Below, in pieces: positions 1 to 8,972 of a stretch of 33,480 nucleotides of DNA. Source of the DNA: Paracoccaceae bacterium (lineage in GTDB: Bacteria; Pseudomonadota; Alphaproteobacteria; Rhodobacterales; Rhodobacteraceae); contig JASBSV010000056.1 of NCBI GenBank assembly GCA_030148745.1, positions 1 to 33,480 on the forward strand. Reading direction: 5' to 3'. A model generated the notes under the pieces. That model searched no databases and was not told the DNA's origin. It was given only the letters and a program-made list of their open reading frames with translations. The position numbers and the translations under genes are program-made. Position 1 is the stretch's first letter; every line of letters begins with the position of its first letter.

Positions 1-369
1 GGCCCCTATCTTCATCTGCGCGGCGAGCACAGTACCGGCCAGCTTGCTCAGCGCCTTAATGCGGCGGGCCTGAAAACGGAGGAGGCGGTCATTTACCGCC
101 AGAACGCTCAGGATCTGAGCAGCGCGGCCGAAAAGATGCTCTGCGGTGATATGCCTGTGCTGGTGCCTCTTTTCTCGCCGCGCACAGCCACCATATTCTG
201 GAAAGGCCGTGCTAATGTCCAAGCCAGGGTCACGATCATCGCGATCAGTCAGGCCGTGGCGCGGGAATGCGCCGGACGTGGCGCCGCAGTGCGCTGCGCC
301 GAAACCCCCACGGCCGAGGCGGTGCTGGACTGTATTTCATCCGTGGTCGCGACCACGACCAATGACTGA
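1..369 (+). CDS. hemD: Uroporphyrinogen-III synthase, C-terminal part (5' end outside window)
   Basis: The open frame runs from the first base of the window to a TGA at 367-369 and gives 122 residues. It begins GPYLHLRGEHSTGQLAQRL and continues through EEAVIYRQ and LFSPRTATIFW, which matches the C-terminal half of HemD-family uroporphyrinogen-III synthases. That family cyclises and inverts ring D of hydroxymethylbilane in the cytoplasm, on the path to haem, sirohaem and related tetrapyrroles. The family is usually about 230-260 residues, so roughly half is missing upstream. The context supports the call, because a Mic60-like gene and a HemY-like gene follow on the same strand, an order typical of Alphaproteobacteria. 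Sequence identity in this family is low, so the assignment rests on the motif pattern plus neighbours. Confidence 0.85.
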   Translation, partial: GPYLHLRGEHSTGQLAQRLNAAGLKTEEAVIYRQNAQDLSSAAEKMLCGDMPVLVPLFSPRTATIFWKGRANVQARVTIIAISQAVARECAGRGAAVRCAETPTAEAVLDCISSVVATTTND

Positions 370-413
370 CTGGGATTTTCGGCCCGTTGCGGCCTCAAGG
401 TAAGGAAAGATCG

Positions 414-1754
414 GTGGCGAAACCAAGAACACCCAAAAAAACCGTCAAAGACACCGCCCAAACCCCTGCCAAGGGCACGGCCAAGGAAACCTCCGAGGAT
501 GCGGCGAAAGCTACCGCCAAAACCACGGACGCTCAGATCGAAGATGCGGTTGTGGTCGAGGATAGCGCCACCCCGGCGGACCCGGCCGCCCGGCCCGACA
601 AAACCGACCCGCCTGCCAAGACGCCCAAGAAGGCGCCGGATGCCGCGCCCGATCCATCCACCGATAAATCGGCGCCGACAAAACCTGCGCCCCCCGCGCC
701 CGAAGCCGATCAGCCGCAGGCCGGGAATTCCACGCCGGCCCAGACGCCCCCCGGAAAGCCCGGGCGCAGCGGCGCGATCCTGGCGCTTGTTCTTGGCGGT
801 ATCGTCGCGGGCGGGATCGGATTTGGCGCAGCCAACTATCTGAATATCGCCCGCTCGGTCGACCCGGCGGCGTTTCAGGACGCGCTGGGCGCCAGAGACC
901 GGCAAATCACCCAGCTTACGGGTGAGGTGAATGCGCTGAAGGCCCAGATCGGCGGCTTTGATCAAAAGCTTGGCGCGCTGGGCAATAAAAACAACGAGGC
1001 TTTGATCGCGCAACTGGACAAGCTGCGCGCCGAAGCGGATCAGAAACTGACCGCGATCAGCGAACGGCTGGCGGCGTTGGAAAGCAAAACCTCGGCGCAG
1101 ATAGCCACCGGCGACGCCGGGCGCAGCAATGTCCAGAGCGAGGTTGACGCCCTGAAAGCGGCGATCGCGGCGCAAAGCGCGGCCAGCCAGACTTTGGCAG
1201 ACGAGCTTGCCGCGCTGAAGTCACAAGCGCAGGTTGCTGTCGCCAAAGAGCTTGCAGCGAACAAATCGACACTGGCCCGCGCGGCGCTCGCCCGTATCCG
1301 TGCAGCGATGGACAGCGGCGCGGCCTTTGATCAGCCGCTTGACGAACTGCGCCGTACTGCCGGCGTTCAGATCGACGCCAAATTGGCGCGCCTTGCCAAA
1401 ACCGGCGTCCCCTCTTTGTTGCAGCTTCGGCAAAGCTTTGCGCCGGCGGCCCGCGATGCGTTGGCCGCGGCCCGCGCCGCCGAGCCTGCCGATACGGTCA
1501 CCGGCAAGCTTGAGAACTTTATCAAAGGCCAGCTTGGCGTAAGATCGCTGGAGCCGAAAAACGGCGCTGGACCCGATGCGGTGCTGTCGCGCGCCGAGGC
1601 GGCGCTTGGCAAAGGCGATGTCACCGGGGCGCTGGATGAGCTTAAGGCGCTTGCCCCCGCCGGTCAGGAAAAAATGGCCGGCTGGGAAGATCAGGCCAAA
1701 ACGCGCGTGGACGCATTGGCGGCGGTGGATGCCCTGTCGCAGGCAATAAAGTAG
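414..1754 (+). CDS. Mitofilin/Mic60-like inner-membrane protein (COG4223 type)
   Basis: A 446-residue protein. The GTG at 414 is chosen because AAGGAA lies a few bases upstream (402-407); an in-frame TTG at 387 has no such site. The first ~115 residues are a low-complexity stretch rich in Lys, Pro, Ala, Thr and Asp. One membrane segment follows (residues about 122-143, containing LALVLGGIVAGGIGFGAANYL). Then comes an Ala/Gln/Leu/Lys-rich region with coiled-coil character, and a C-terminal helical part like the mitofilin signature. In Alphaproteobacteria such proteins are seen as homologues of mitochondrial Mic60, which shapes inner-membrane invaginations and tethers the outer membrane; that role here is inferred from family knowledge. 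It lies 44 bp after hemD and 10 bp before the HemY-like gene, so co-transcription is likely. Confidence 0.8.
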   Translation: MAKPRTPKKTVKDTAQTPAKGTAKETSEDAAKATAKTTDAQIEDAVVVEDSATPADPAARPDKTDPPAKTPKKAPDAAPDPSTDKSAPTKPAPPAPEADQPQAGNSTPAQTPPGKPGRSGAILALVLGGIVAGGIGFGAANYLNIARSVDPAAFQDALGARDRQITQLTGEVNALKAQIGGFDQKLGALGNKNNEALIAQLDKLRAEADQKLTAISERLAALESKTSAQIATGDAGRSNVQSEVDALKAAIAAQSAASQTLADELAALKSQAQVAVAKELAANKSTLARAALARIRAAMDSGAAFDQPLDELRRTAGVQIDAKLARLAKTGVPSLLQLRQSFAPAARDALAAARAAEPADTVTGKLENFIKGQLGVRSLEPKNGAGPDAVLSRAEAALGKGDVTGALDELKALAPAGQEKMAGWEDQAKTRVDALAAVDALSQAIK

Positions 1755-1764
1755 GAATATCGGA

Positions 1765-3285
1765 ATGCTGTGGTCGCTGATCAAAATATTATTCTTTGTT
1801 GCCATAATCACCGCGCTGACCCTTGGCGCTGGTATGCTGATGGAAACCGGTGGCGGCGTCAGGATCGCCTTTGCCGGCACCGAGCTTAATCTGGCGCCGC
1901 TTCAGGCCGTCATTGCGATGATCCTGCTGGTTCTGGCGATATGGCTTGTGCTGAAACTTGTTGGTCTGCTGGTCGCGGTTTTGCGCTTTATCAACGGCGA
2001 TGAAACCGCGCTGTCGCGATATTTCGACCGCAACAGGGAACGCCGTGGGTTCGAAGCGCTGGCCGATGGGCTTATGGCGCTCGCCTCGGGCGAGGGGCGG
2101 GTGGCGATGGCCAAGGCCGCTAAGGCCGAGAAATATCTCAAACGGCCCGAGCTGACCAACCTGATTGCGGCGCAGGCGGCGGAGATGTCCGGCGACCGCA
2201 AAAAGGCGCAGGAGGTTTATCGCAGGCTTTTGCAGGACAACCGAACCCGCTTTGTCGGTGTTCGCGGCATCATGAAACAAAAGCTGGCCGAGGGGGATAC
2301 CGACACGGCCATGCGCCTTGCAGAAAAGGCATTTGCCCTTAAGCCCCGGCACGAAGAAACGCAGGACACTCTGCTGCGGCTTCAGGCCGAGCATCAGGAT
2401 TGGGCCGGCGCGCGCAATACTCTGTCTGCCAAGCTGAAACACGGCGCTCTGCCAAAGGATGTGCATCGCCGGCGCGACGCGGTGCTCGCGCTTTCTCAGG
2501 CCAATGATCTGCGGCGTCAGGGCCGGATGGATGAGGCCCATAAAAAAGCGATCGAGGCCAACCGCCTGTCGCCCGATCTGGTGCCGGCAGCTGAAGTTGC
2601 CGCAAAGACCTATGTCGAGATGGGCAAGCCCTCCAATGCTGCCAAAGTTCTGAAAAAAGCGTGGGAGAGCATGCCGCATCCGGCGCTGGCCGCTGCCTTT
2701 GCCGCGATTGCGCCCGATGAAACCCCGGCCGAGCGGATCGCGCGGTTTCGCGCGCTGACAAAAATCCACCCCGAGCATCCGGAAACCCGAATGCTTCTGG
2801 CCGAGCTTCATATCGCCGCCGAAGATTTTCCTGAGGCCCGAAAGGCGCTTGGCGATCTGGTGGAAAGTGATCCAACCGCCCGATCGGTGACGATCATGGC
2901 GGCAATCGAACGGGGTCAGGGCGCAGACGATACCGTTGTGCGCGGCTGGCTGGCACGGGCGGTCGGCGCCTCGCGCGGGCCGCAATGGGTCTGTGACGTC
3001 TGCGGCGAGGTTCACGGCCAATGGGCACCAGTCTGTGAAAGCTGCGGCAGCTTTGACACCCTGTCGTGGAAAGTACCCTCGCAAGGCCGTGCCGACGGGG
3101 CGGCGCCAACAACGATGCTGCCGCTTATCGTTGAGAAAATCACCGAAAAGCCCGCTGTGGCCAAAGAAGAGGAAAACGAGGCAGCGGCCGATGAAGAACA
3201 AGACGCCGCGCCCGAACCCCAAGAGCCGGCCGAGGCGCATGTCGTGGAAATCGTACACCCCGACCGCGAGGCTTATGAAAAATAG
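1765..3285 (+). CDS. hemY: HemY-family inner-membrane TPR protein with C-terminal zinc-ribbon-like motif
   Basis: A 506-residue protein starting MLWSLIKILFF. Two hydrophobic segments (about residues 4-24 and 47-72) form the HemY N-terminal membrane module. TPR-like helical repeats follow up to about residue 390. Near the C-terminus are paired cysteines C410-x2-C413 and C424-x2-C427 in a WVCDVCGEVHGQW ... CESCG context, which looks like a rubredoxin/zinc-ribbon fold. An acidic, Glu/Ala/Pro-rich tail ends the protein. HemY (not the protoporphyrinogen oxidase once given that name) is a poorly understood inner-membrane protein linked to the haem pathway. The cysteine module resembles the one on the LPS regulator LapB/YciM, so the biochemical role is uncertain. 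A GGAATATCGG ribosome-binding region lies between the upstream stop and this start. Confidence 0.85.
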   Translation: MLWSLIKILFFVAIITALTLGAGMLMETGGGVRIAFAGTELNLAPLQAVIAMILLVLAIWLVLKLVGLLVAVLRFINGDETALSRYFDRNRERRGFEALADGLMALASGEGRVAMAKAAKAEKYLKRPELTNLIAAQAAEMSGDRKKAQEVYRRLLQDNRTRFVGVRGIMKQKLAEGDTDTAMRLAEKAFALKPRHEETQDTLLRLQAEHQDWAGARNTLSAKLKHGALPKDVHRRRDAVLALSQANDLRRQGRMDEAHKKAIEANRLSPDLVPAAEVAAKTYVEMGKPSNAAKVLKKAWESMPHPALAAAFAAIAPDETPAERIARFRALTKIHPEHPETRMLLAELHIAAEDFPEARKALGDLVESDPTARSVTIMAAIERGQGADDTVVRGWLARAVGASRGPQWVCDVCGEVHGQWAPVCESCGSFDTLSWKVPSQGRADGAAPTTMLPLIVEKITEKPAVAKEEENEAAADEEQDAAPEPQEPAEAHVVEIVHPDREAYEK

Positions 3286-3346
3286 GCTTTCGCGCCGCAG
3301 GGTGTCTTGTGTTGCCCATCACCCGCTGCTAAATCGCCGTACCAGT

Positions 3347-3422
3347 GCCCCAATAGCTCAGTCGGTAGAGCAACTGTTTCGTAAATAGTAGGTCGGCGGT
3401 TCAAGTCCGTCTTGGGGCACCA
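3347..3422 (+). tRNA. tRNA-Thr (anticodon CGT)
   Basis: A 76-nt cloverleaf can be drawn by eye. The acceptor stem pairs GCCCCAA with TTGGGGC. The D arm is GCTC...GAGC. The anticodon stem is ACTGT/ATAGT with the seven-base loop TTCGTAA, which places anticodon CGT at 3380-3382. The T arm is GGCGG-TTCAAGT-CCGTC. The discriminator is A, and CCA is encoded in the DNA (3420-3422). The CGT anticodon reads the threonine codon ACG. It sits 61 bp after the HemY-like gene and 76 bp before the end of the oppositely oriented sugar transferase gene. Confidence 0.95.
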
Positions 3423-3498
3423 GAAACCTTCCCCGGCAGCTGGCGCAAAGACACAATAGACAAATTTGGTGCAAATCCGCCTTGTTTCCAAAGGGCCC

Positions 3499-4164
3499 CT
3501 ACCAGCCGTCACGGCGCAGGATGACGGCAATCGTACGCAGCAGTATTCGAAGATCCAGCCACAGGGATTTTTGCCTATGATACTGCGCATCCTTTGCAAT
3601 GCGCTCGCGATAGCTTAGCCGGTTGCGGCCCGATATCTGCCAGAGCCCGGTCAGCCCGGGCTTGCAGGCAAGATAGGGTGCGGCGTGAGTGTGGTATTTC
3701 GCCAAAAGCTCGCTGCGCGGAACCGGGCGCGGGCCAACAAGGCTCATCTCACCTTTCAGGACGTTCCATAGCTGCGGCAGCTCATCCATGCTGCTCCGGC
3801 GCAGAACCCGGCCGATCGGCGTTACCCGCGGATCGTGGTGCAGTTTGCGGTCCCTCTCCCACTGGCGGCGGGCGGCGGGTGTCTGGTCAAGATAGTCTGA
3901 CAGCCGCCGCTCGGCCTCCGGGACCATGGTGCGGAATTTCCACATCCTGAAGGTTTTACCATTCCGGCCAACACGCTCCTGACAAAAGAAAATTCTGCCG
4001 CCCTGAAGCGAGACGAGAAGTGCCACCGCTATCAAAAGCCCCACAATGGCAGGGGAAAACAAAAGGATCAGGCCCAGATCAAACCCGTATTTGCCCCATC
4101 CCGCAGGCTCGCGCAGCGTAGGTTGGCGACGAAGCGGGGGTATTGTGACAATAGCCTGCGGCAT
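3499..4164 (-). CDS. Bacterial sugar transferase (polyprenyl-phosphate sugar phosphotransferase, ExoY/WcaJ type)
   Basis: A 221-residue protein. The ATG at 4164 is preferred because AGGAAGGGG lies six bases upstream; an in-frame TTG 30 bp further out has no clear site. One hydrophobic N-terminal segment (GLILLFSPAIVGLLIAVALL) is followed by the family blocks QERVGRNGKTFRMWKFRTM, RRSSMDELPQLWNVLKGEM, SLVGPRP and KPGLTGLWQISGRN. Enzymes of this type move a sugar-1-phosphate from a nucleotide sugar to undecaprenyl phosphate at the cytoplasmic face of the inner membrane, the first step of exopolysaccharide, capsule or O-antigen assembly. The specific sugar cannot be read from sequence. It stands alone on the minus strand, 154 bp downstream of the end of the RTX gene, and probably primes synthesis of the polysaccharide made by the neighbouring cluster. 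Confidence 0.92.
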   Translation of the reverse strand: MPQAIVTIPPLRRQPTLREPAGWGKYGFDLGLILLFSPAIVGLLIAVALLVSLQGGRIFFCQERVGRNGKTFRMWKFRTMVPEAERRLSDYLDQTPAARRQWERDRKLHHDPRVTPIGRVLRRSSMDELPQLWNVLKGEMSLVGPRPVPRSELLAKYHTHAAPYLACKPGLTGLWQISGRNRLSYRERIAKDAQYHRQKSLWLDLRILLRTIAVILRRDGW

Positions 4165-4194
4165 GACGGCCCCTTCCTGAATGCTCAGGATCAA

Positions 4195-4318
4195 TCACTA
4201 GGCGGGAAACCTTAAAACCTGCCGCATACCGGGCCACTGGCGGCGGGTTTAACCCGGAAAAATATGTCGAATTTTCCTTTGATTCGTGACTGTATGGCGT
4301 AGCAGCGCGCCGCGCCGG
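4195..4318. other. Intergenic region between the RTX gene and the sugar transferase gene
   Basis: This stretch holds the 3' end signals of the RTX gene and the probable promoter of the sugar transferase gene, both minus strand. A GC-rich, self-complementary run (GCAGCGCGCCGCGC, near 4302-4315) lies just beyond the RTX stop codon but has no T-tract. An AT-rich stretch (AAAAATATGTCGAATTTTCC, 4258-4277) is a plausible promoter region. I could not pick out a convincing -35/-10 pair, and I see no small gene. Confidence 0.35.
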
Positions 4319-7243
4319 TCACAGCATCAGGTCAAAGGTTTCGGTGCCGATCCTGAGGTTAAGCTGATCCTGGGCGGCCCCATCCACCAGCGCCCAAATG
4401 ATCTGACCCGTGGCGCGGTGAATGATAAAGGCCTCGGCAATATCGGTCGCGCCGGCATTGGGCGTATTGGCATAGTTGATCTGAAAATCCGACGCCTGAG
4501 CCGCCCCGCCGCCCCAGACCATCAGATCGCCCTCGGCTGCTGAGTAATCCTGAACCCAGTCCGAGCCGTGATCGAATATCCCAAGATGATACAGCCGGTC
4601 GGCGCCCGCCCCGCCATTCAGCCGGTCATGCCCGAACCCGCCATTGATAAAATCGGCCCCGTCGCCGCCAAAGATGACATCGGACAGCGCGCCACCTGAC
4701 AAAATATCGTTCCCACCCTGCCCGATCAGTTCATCTGCGCCGAAATCGCCCAGAATCTGATCGTCGCCCAGACCGCCATAGACAAGATCGTTTCCATATC
4801 CTGCATCGACGGTATCATTGCCGTCCCCGGCATAAACCACATCGCGAAGATCATTCTGGCTGGCCCCGCCAAAGATGAAATCATCGCCCGTACCGCCGTT
4901 CAGAATGTCCGAACCATCGCCGCCGCGAAGCCAGTCGGCGCCGTCATGGCCGCGCAGGATATCATTTCCGTCCAGCCCCCTGAGAAAATCGTCAACGGCC
5001 CCGCCTTCCAGCGTTTCCCCCAAATCGGTCCCGGCAAGGGCGAGGCCCGAGACTGGCTGATCGCTGCCCACGGCGCCTGCACGCATCTCATAAATCCAGT
5101 TGCCCGCCGTCCCGGCGGTTCCGATGGCGGAATGAAGCGCATCGGCCGGTGCATTGACCTCGATCACATCGGGCAGACGCCGGCCGGTCAGCATTGCAAC
5201 CGCATCCATATCGTGATGCCCCTCTTCAGGGCTCCAGCCGATGCGGTCATAGATGAACCTGATGTCGAAATCGCCGGCGCCCCTATCCGTCAACTGAACC
5301 TGAAACAGATTGCTGTGATCCCCGCCCAGCCGGTAACCCCCGACATTCTCATAGGTTACCGTCACGGTTTTCGATGCCGCATCCTGATCGACCCAGATCT
5401 GCCCGCTTTCGGTGGCGCCCCCGTCCAAACGCGTGTCTATATCGGCCCAAAATGGCGCAATCACATCCTGAAACGAGGCTTGAGTCTGTGCCGAGGGATG
5501 GCCGCTGAAGGCGCTGCCAAAGCTTAGCGTTCCGTTGGTGTTTACAAACAGATCGGCGCCCGAATAGGCCGATCCGAAATAATTGAAGCCGGCCGAGAAC
5601 ACCGATGAAACATCGACCCGCGCCGATCCGTCGTCACTGCGCCCGAGCGCCAGTTCGCCAAATCCGGCACTGCCACCCAGGCCGGTGACGGCGCTGCCGT
5701 TTCCGGTGACCGCGGGGGCCGCTGGGCGCGTCTGCTCGGGCGCGGCGGTAAAGCGAAAGCTGTCCTGCCCGAATTGCGAGGCAAAGATCGGACTGGCGTC
5801 GCTGTTGACCACCTGAACGGTGAAATCGCCCCAAGCGATCTGTGCGCCGCTGGATGTCGGCGTAATCGTCAGGGACGAGGCATCATAAAGCCGGCCCCAG
5901 CGGCCAAGATCGATCTTGTCGGTGCCCAGTTCGAAATCAAGGATCTGATCCTGCGCAAGATCGGCGTCAAAGACGAACACATCCGCGCCGGCCCCGCCGC
6001 TCAGTTTATCGGCGCCGGCGCCGCCATAGATGATGTCATCCCCGGCACCGCCGGTCAGGGTATCGGCGCCGCCCGCACCAAAGATCAGGTCGTCGGCCGC
6101 CGTGCCGGTCAGCGTATCATTTCCTGCGCTCCCCTGAAGCGGCGTCGCGATCGACCCGGTGGGAATGGTAAACTGGGTCATGCCAGCGGTTTGCGCTCCG
6201 GCGGCAAAGATCTGAACCTCTCCGGCCAGAACTGCGGATTTGATCGCGGTGACGTTGTCCAAGGTCCAGCCGCTTTCATTGGCAAGGCTTTGATGTTCGT
6301 AAAACGTATTGTCGGGCAGGATTTCAAACAGGCTCAGCCCGTCATCGCCCCCTCCGGCGGCGACAAAGCCGCGTCCGTTGAGCGAAAACGTCTCTAACGC
6401 GCCGATATTCGCAAATCTGGTGTCCAGCGTATCGGTGATATGATTGGTCACCGCCAGTGCCCCATACTCATTGATCGTCAAAAGCGACAGGGAACTGGAA
6501 TTGGTGCCCGCCACCACGACATAGCTCTGCTGGCCGGCGGTAACGGTGGCCAGCGCGCTCAGGCCCGAAATCCACAGCCCGTCCTGCGCTCCTACCGTAT
6601 CGGTCAGCGTGGCGTTGCCATTTGCATCCAGCCGATACGAGCTTACCCCACCCTCAACGCCCGAGCCTGTGACGATAAAGGTGCTCGCGCCGATTTCGAC
6701 GGTGGCGATGTCGGTAACATCAGCAAGAGAGGTTTTAGCGTGATCGGCCAGAACGGCGCGTTGAATGTGCGAATTGCTGGCCGATATTTCATACACCGCC
6801 AACCCGTCCTGCCCCGGCGCGCCGCCGGCCAGAAAGCTTTTGGCGCCGATGGTGAATTCGGTGACCTGCGACATATCCAACGCGGGCGCGCCGCCAAAAC
6901 TGTGAAGCTCCGCACCACCCAATCCACCGGTTGCGCCGATCTGCATCCCCTGTACCGCGCCGCCGCTGACCTGCGTTGTCACAAGCTGCTGCACCCCGCC
7001 CGGCGTGATGGAAATCAGATCGTCGATCCGGAAAACCCCGCCCGAACCCGGAACCGCCCATTCGCCGATCTTTGTGGCCGCAGCGCCCGGCGTCAGATCC
7101 CACCCGGTGATCCCGCCAAGCGCAGATGAGCCGGAATAGAGACTGATTTGCCCGCCATCCGACACAGTTTCAAAGGCTGTTATCCCGGCAAGATAATTCC
7201 AGTTCAGATCCAAAAACGCGGTGCGATACCCAAGTTTGATCAT
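4319..7243 (-). CDS. Secreted RTX calcium-binding protein with beta-propeller-like N-terminus and nidogen-like (NIDO) domain
   Basis: A 974-residue protein if it starts at the ATG at 7243 ([15 protein letters not shown]). An upstream in-frame start at 7318 would add 25 unlikely residues. Residues about 1-365 are repeats of ~45 residues with patterns such as [16 protein letters not shown], suggesting a beta-propeller. RTX nonapeptides of the GGxGxDxxx type occur at about 368-425 ([17 protein letters not shown]) and again at about 735-885. Between them, at about 545-700, is a nidogen-like module ([47 protein letters not shown]). There is no N-terminal signal peptide, which fits type I secretion with a C-terminal signal. 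RTX repeats fold on binding calcium outside the cell. The role may be adhesion or matrix binding; that is inference. No type I secretion genes are adjacent. Confidence 0.88.
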   Translation of the reverse strand: MIKLGYRTAFLDLNWNYLAGITAFETVSDGGQISLYSGSSALGGITGWDLTPGAAATKIGEWAVPGSGGVFRIDDLISITPGGVQQLVTTQVSGGAVQGMQIGATGGLGGAELHSFGGAPALDMSQVTEFTIGAKSFLAGGAPGQDGLAVYEISASNSHIQRAVLADHAKTSLADVTDIATVEIGASTFIVTGSGVEGGVSSYRLDANGNATLTDTVGAQDGLWISGLSALATVTAGQQSYVVVAGTNSSSLSLLTINEYGALAVTNHITDTLDTRFANIGALETFSLNGRGFVAAGGGDDGLSLFEILPDNTFYEHQSLANESGWTLDNVTAIKSAVLAGEVQIFAAGAQTAGMTQFTIPTGSIATPLQGSAGNDTLTGTAADDLIFGAGGADTLTGGAGDDIIYGGAGADKLSGGAGADVFVFDADLAQDQILDFELGTDKIDLGRWGRLYDASSLTITPTSSGAQIAWGDFTVQVVNSDASPIFASQFGQDSFRFTAAPEQTRPAAPAVTGNGSAVTGLGGSAGFGELALGRSDDGSARVDVSSVFSAGFNYFGSAYSGADLFVNTNGTLSFGSAFSGHPSAQTQASFQDVIAPFWADIDTRLDGGATESGQIWVDQDAASKTVTVTYENVGGYRLGGDHSNLFQVQLTDRGAGDFDIRFIYDRIGWSPEEGHHDMDAVAMLTGRRLPDVIEVNAPADALHSAIGTAGTAGNWIYEMRAGAVGSDQPVSGLALAGTDLGETLEGGAVDDFLRGLDGNDILRGHDGADWLRGGDGSDILNGGTGDDFIFGGASQNDLRDVVYAGDGNDTVDAGYGNDLVYGGLGDDQILGDFGADELIGQGGNDILSGGALSDVIFGGDGADFINGGFGHDRLNGGAGADRLYHLGIFDHGSDWVQDYSAAEGDLMVWGGGAAQASDFQINYANTPNAGATDIAEAFIIHRATGQIIWALVDGAAQDQLNLRIGTETFDLML

Positions 7244-7367
7244 AGTTCCCCACAACAAGTCGTGTGAACAGAACTGAGCTAGGGAATCGCGGATTGAGGG
7301 GCCAAATTGTGTCGGCAACAGGACAAGCGCCGAGCAATTTTTTCAAATTTGACGAAATCGGTGGCGT
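7244..7367. other. Intergenic region upstream of the RTX gene
   Basis: This 124-bp gap separates the end of the GT2 gene from the start of the RTX gene, both minus strand. It must carry the RTX promoter unless the gene is read through from the kpsE-like operon. The ribosome-binding region is a weak GTGGGGAA close to the ATG. A TTTTTTCAAATTTGA stretch near 7339-7353 is AT-rich. No clear terminator or promoter pair is visible. Confidence 0.3.
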
Positions 7368-8276
7368 CTAAAGTCGGCCGAGGCGGGCCGCGCAGCGCAT
7401 GGCAAATTGTTCGGCAGGGTGCTGACGATAAAGATTGAATCGGCCAAACGGCAGGGCACGGCCGGGTGGCGCATCCGCAATGCTCTGCACGATCCCGGCG
7501 GCATCGGGGGTCAGCCGGTGCGACGAGGCGCAAAGCGCGCGCGCCTGATCGCGGATCCAGCCGCCATAGGTGCCGTCAGCCAATATCTTTAGCCGTCTCA
7601 GCCGCTCGGGCAGGCCATGGCCCGCGCCAAAAAGGTTGCCGCCATGCTGGCGGTAATAGATCACCGGCGCACGGTCGGTCACCACTGCACCGCCCACCCC
7701 CGAGATCAGTTGATAAAGCCACCAGTCATGAAACGGCGGGCTCGCCCCGACCTCGGCACTGGCGGCCCGCGCAAGCCTTGCCGCGGCCCGGTTCAGTACG
7801 ATGGTGTTTCCCGGCGCGATATTCTGCACGATGGCATTGGCGAAATCCGGCCTGCGCCGCAGCGGCGGCGAGCAATAGAGCGGCCGAAGCTGCGCGTCGG
7901 TCACAACGCGCCGCGCGGTATAAAGCGCAGGCCTGTCGGAATACGGGGCCAGCATCCCGCCCGCGCGGGCAAGTTTCGCCGGCCACCAGACGTCATCCTG
8001 ATCGGCCAGCGCCACCGGCCCATCGGGCGCCTGCCCCAGAAGGTGAAGAAAGTTCTGCGCGGCGCCCTTTCCCGGCCCCTCTGTCAGGTGCAGCGGAAAC
8101 CGCGCCCGCTTGCGAAATCGGCCGATAATCTCGTGCGTTGCATCGGTGGAGCCGTCGTCGGACACCATCAGCATCGCCGGCGGGGAAATCTGGGCCGCAA
8201 TGCTGGCCAGCTGCGCGCCGATGAACTTTGCGCCGTTACGGGTCGTCATTAGAACGGTGATTCTGCTGTCGTTCAT
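7368..8276 (-). CDS. Glycosyltransferase family 2
   Basis: A 302-residue protein starting MNDSRITVLMTTRNGAKFI. The ATG at 8276 is fixed by a TAATG arrangement, because its first base is shared with the stop codon of the upstream ABC gene. The GT-A fold is marked by the N-terminal TTRNGAKFIGAQLASI block, by VSDDGSTD and by LADQDDVWWPAKL (the DxD-type metal and nucleotide-sugar site). This layout is typical of family 2 inverting glycosyltransferases related to rhamnosyltransferases. It probably adds one sugar to a growing polysaccharide on the cytoplasmic side. It is the last gene of the kpsE-like/kpsT-like/GT2 minus-strand operon and is likely translationally coupled to the transporter ATPase. 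Donor and acceptor cannot be told from sequence. Confidence 0.9.
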   Translation of the reverse strand: MNDSRITVLMTTRNGAKFIGAQLASIAAQISPPAMLMVSDDGSTDATHEIIGRFRKRARFPLHLTEGPGKGAAQNFLHLLGQAPDGPVALADQDDVWWPAKLARAGGMLAPYSDRPALYTARRVVTDAQLRPLYCSPPLRRRPDFANAIVQNIAPGNTIVLNRAAARLARAASAEVGASPPFHDWWLYQLISGVGGAVVTDRAPVIYYRQHGGNLFGAGHGLPERLRRLKILADGTYGGWIRDQARALCASSHRLTPDAAGIVQSIADAPPGRALPFGRFNLYRQHPAEQFAMRCAARLGRL

Positions 8277-8956
8277 TACCCGCGCAGCCATGGGGGCAAC
8301 TGCCCCTTCATCAGATAGCCGTAATGCTCAATCGCGCGCGCGACGCGCTGGTAAAAGAAGATGCGCCCGTTTTCCAGAACCGCGCCAGAGACACAGATGC
8401 GGCGCAGAAGATCCATTGAGTGCGAGATCACGATCGCACCGCTGGCCTGCATCCTGTCGGCCAGCATCGCCTCGCTTTTGGCGCGAAAGGCGCCGTCACC
8501 GACCGATGTCACCTCATCTATAAGATAGGTATCAAACGGCACCGCCATGGAAACCGCAAAGGCCAGCCGGGCACGCATTCCAGCCGAGTAATGACGCACC
8601 GGCAGGCGGTAGTGATCGCCAAGTTCGGCAAAGTCAGAGACGAAATCACACATCCCGCCGGTGTCGACCCCGTAAAGGCGGGCGACAAAGCGGGCATTCT
8701 CGGCCCCGCTAAGATCGGGGTGAAAGCTTCCCTGAAAGCCCACCGGCCAGGATACTGTGCCGGTTCTGGTGATCTCTCCGGAATCGGGATCGGTCAGACC
8801 GGCGATCATCCGCAAAAGGCTGGACTTACCGGCGCCGTTGCGCCCGATCAGGCCAACCGGCTGTCCGGACGGAAATGAAAAGCTCAGATCGCGGGCTACC
8901 GTCTTGCGAATGCCGCGGGTGACATAGGTTTTGGAAAGGTTCTGCAGCGTGATCAT
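8276..8956 (-). CDS. kpsT: Capsular polysaccharide ABC transporter ATP-binding protein (KpsT-like)
   Basis: A 226-residue ATPase starting at MITLQNLSKTY (ATG at 8956, 16 bp after the stop of the KpsE-like gene). Walker A is GRNGAGKSS at residues 38-46. The signature loop is YSAGMRARLAFA, Walker B is FDTYLIDEV, and the H-loop histidine is in VISHS. The variant signature (SAGM instead of SGGQ) and the short length are typical of ABC-2 polysaccharide exporters of the KpsT/Wzt class. It should pair with the KpsM-like permease encoded divergently at 10314-11084 to drive lipid-linked polysaccharide across the inner membrane. Its partner permease is in the opposite transcription unit, an unusual split of the usual kpsMT pair. 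An in-frame start at 9004 is possible but would overlap the upstream gene. Confidence 0.9.
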   Translation of the reverse strand: MITLQNLSKTYVTRGIRKTVARDLSFSFPSGQPVGLIGRNGAGKSSLLRMIAGLTDPDSGEITRTGTVSWPVGFQGSFHPDLSGAENARFVARLYGVDTGGMCDFVSDFAELGDHYRLPVRHYSAGMRARLAFAVSMAVPFDTYLIDEVTSVGDGAFRAKSEAMLADRMQASGAIVISHSMDLLRRICVSGAVLENGRIFFYQRVARAIEHYGYLMKGQLPPWLRG

Positions 8957-8972
8957 GGTCGGTGACGCCCGT

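Noticed and set aside
249-1175. A Gly/Arg-rich minus-strand frame over hemD and the Mic60-like gene
   Set aside because: Low-complexity product created by the repetitive Lys/Pro/Ala codons of the real gene.
1789-3258. A 489-codon minus-strand frame opposite the HemY-family gene
   Set aside because: Antisense shadow; no family motif, and the plus-strand product has membrane, TPR and zinc-ribbon features.
3423-3498. Possible small gene or terminator between the tRNA and the sugar transferase gene
   Set aside because: No start with a ribosome-binding site and no stem followed by a T-run could be supported in this short gap.
3347-4164. Possible genomic island boundary at the tRNA-Thr gene, with polysaccharide genes beyond it
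   Set aside because: No integrase and no repeated copy of the tRNA 3' end was found in the window, and base composition does not shift visibly.
4319-4960. Tandem DNA repeats suggested by the periodic sequence in the RTX gene
   Set aside because: The periodicity reflects the calcium-binding nonapeptides of the protein, and the DNA copies have diverged, so they are not a separate repeat array or a CRISPR.
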